A stretch of DNA of 30,020 nucleotides, from NCBI GenBank assembly GCA_002293375.1, contig DBDA01000031.1, positions 1,006-31,025 of the forward strand, given 5' to 3'. The first letter of the stretch is position 1. The number at the start of each line of letters is the position of its first letter. The position numbers and the translations under genes were made by a program. Below are positions 30,013 to 30,020 of the stretch, piece by piece. The notes beneath the pieces were generated by a model that did not search any database, was not told where the DNA came from, and saw nothing but the letters and a program-made list of their open reading frames with translations. Origin of the DNA: Odoribacter sp. UBA944. Lineage in GTDB: Bacteria > Bacteroidota > Bacteroidia > Bacteroidales > Marinifilaceae.

Positions 30013-30020
30013 TTCGTGAT

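Noticed and set aside
1..30020. CRISPR arrays, tRNA or rRNA genes, intact insertion sequences
   Set aside because: No regularly spaced repeat array, cloverleaf-like sequence or transposase frame with terminal inverted repeats was found on reading both strands by eye.

Overview
The window looks like chromosomal DNA of a member of the Bacteroidota, most likely order Bacteroidales; I cannot place it more finely. The evidence is the TAnnTTTG promoter elements in front of most transcription units, the weak or absent Shine-Dalgarno sequences, several TonB-type proteins with the N-terminal GLFFE anchor typical of this phylum, a HelD-like helicase, and the gene order ilvD-ilvB-ilvN-ilvC. Base composition is moderately GC-rich except in a few AT-rich patches around 12.4-12.6 kb, 16.7-18.4 kb, 24.9-25.05 kb and 26.2-26.75 kb, where accessory genes sit.

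Layout. Positions 1-5670 (minus strand) hold aspartate-semialdehyde dehydrogenase (cut by the window edge), a TonB-like protein, the translational GTPase TypA/BipA and a HelD-like helicase. A small nucleotidyltransferase-like gene (5770-6363, plus) is divergent from HelD and convergent with a PAS/LuxR-type regulator. From 12322 down to 7222 (minus) lie a class II fructose-bisphosphate aldolase and a secreted GH2 beta-galactosidase with a C-terminal discoidin-like domain. A Fic-family AMPylase (12598-13518, plus) has a duplicated, dyad-containing upstream region and collides tail to tail with ung.

Positions 13463-23824 form one long minus-strand run: ilvD-ilvB-ilvN-ilvC, a two-gene accessory cassette (TcmP plus its three-Cys partner, DUF5131), then cysS, a glutaminyl cyclase-like lipoprotein and ung. 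Ahead of ilvD is a complete transcription-attenuation leader: a promoter, a 29-codon peptide rich in Leu, Ile and Val codons, mutually exclusive antiterminator and terminator pairings, and a U-tract. This gives a direct mechanism for coupling the branched-chain amino-acid operon to charged tRNA supply.

Positions 23879-26769 are accessory. They hold an unrecognised 228-residue protein followed by a 36-codon membrane peptide and a terminator, driven by a promoter with three helically phased TTTGCGT repeats; an AAA/DUF4143 ATPase; and an AT-rich stretch with a decayed fragment of a second ATPase of that kind. Positions 26770-29103 (minus) hold a hotdog thioesterase fused in frame to a signal-peptide-like segment and a TonB C-terminal domain, a VKOR-family disulfide oxidoreductase and a small lipoprotein. 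YebC (plus) and a strong terminator close the window.

No rRNA, tRNA, CRISPR array or intact insertion sequence was recognised. The points most worth following up are the ilv attenuator, the thioesterase-TonB fusion, the TcmP/DUF5131 cassette upstream of cysS, and the phased-repeat promoter at 24.8 kb.
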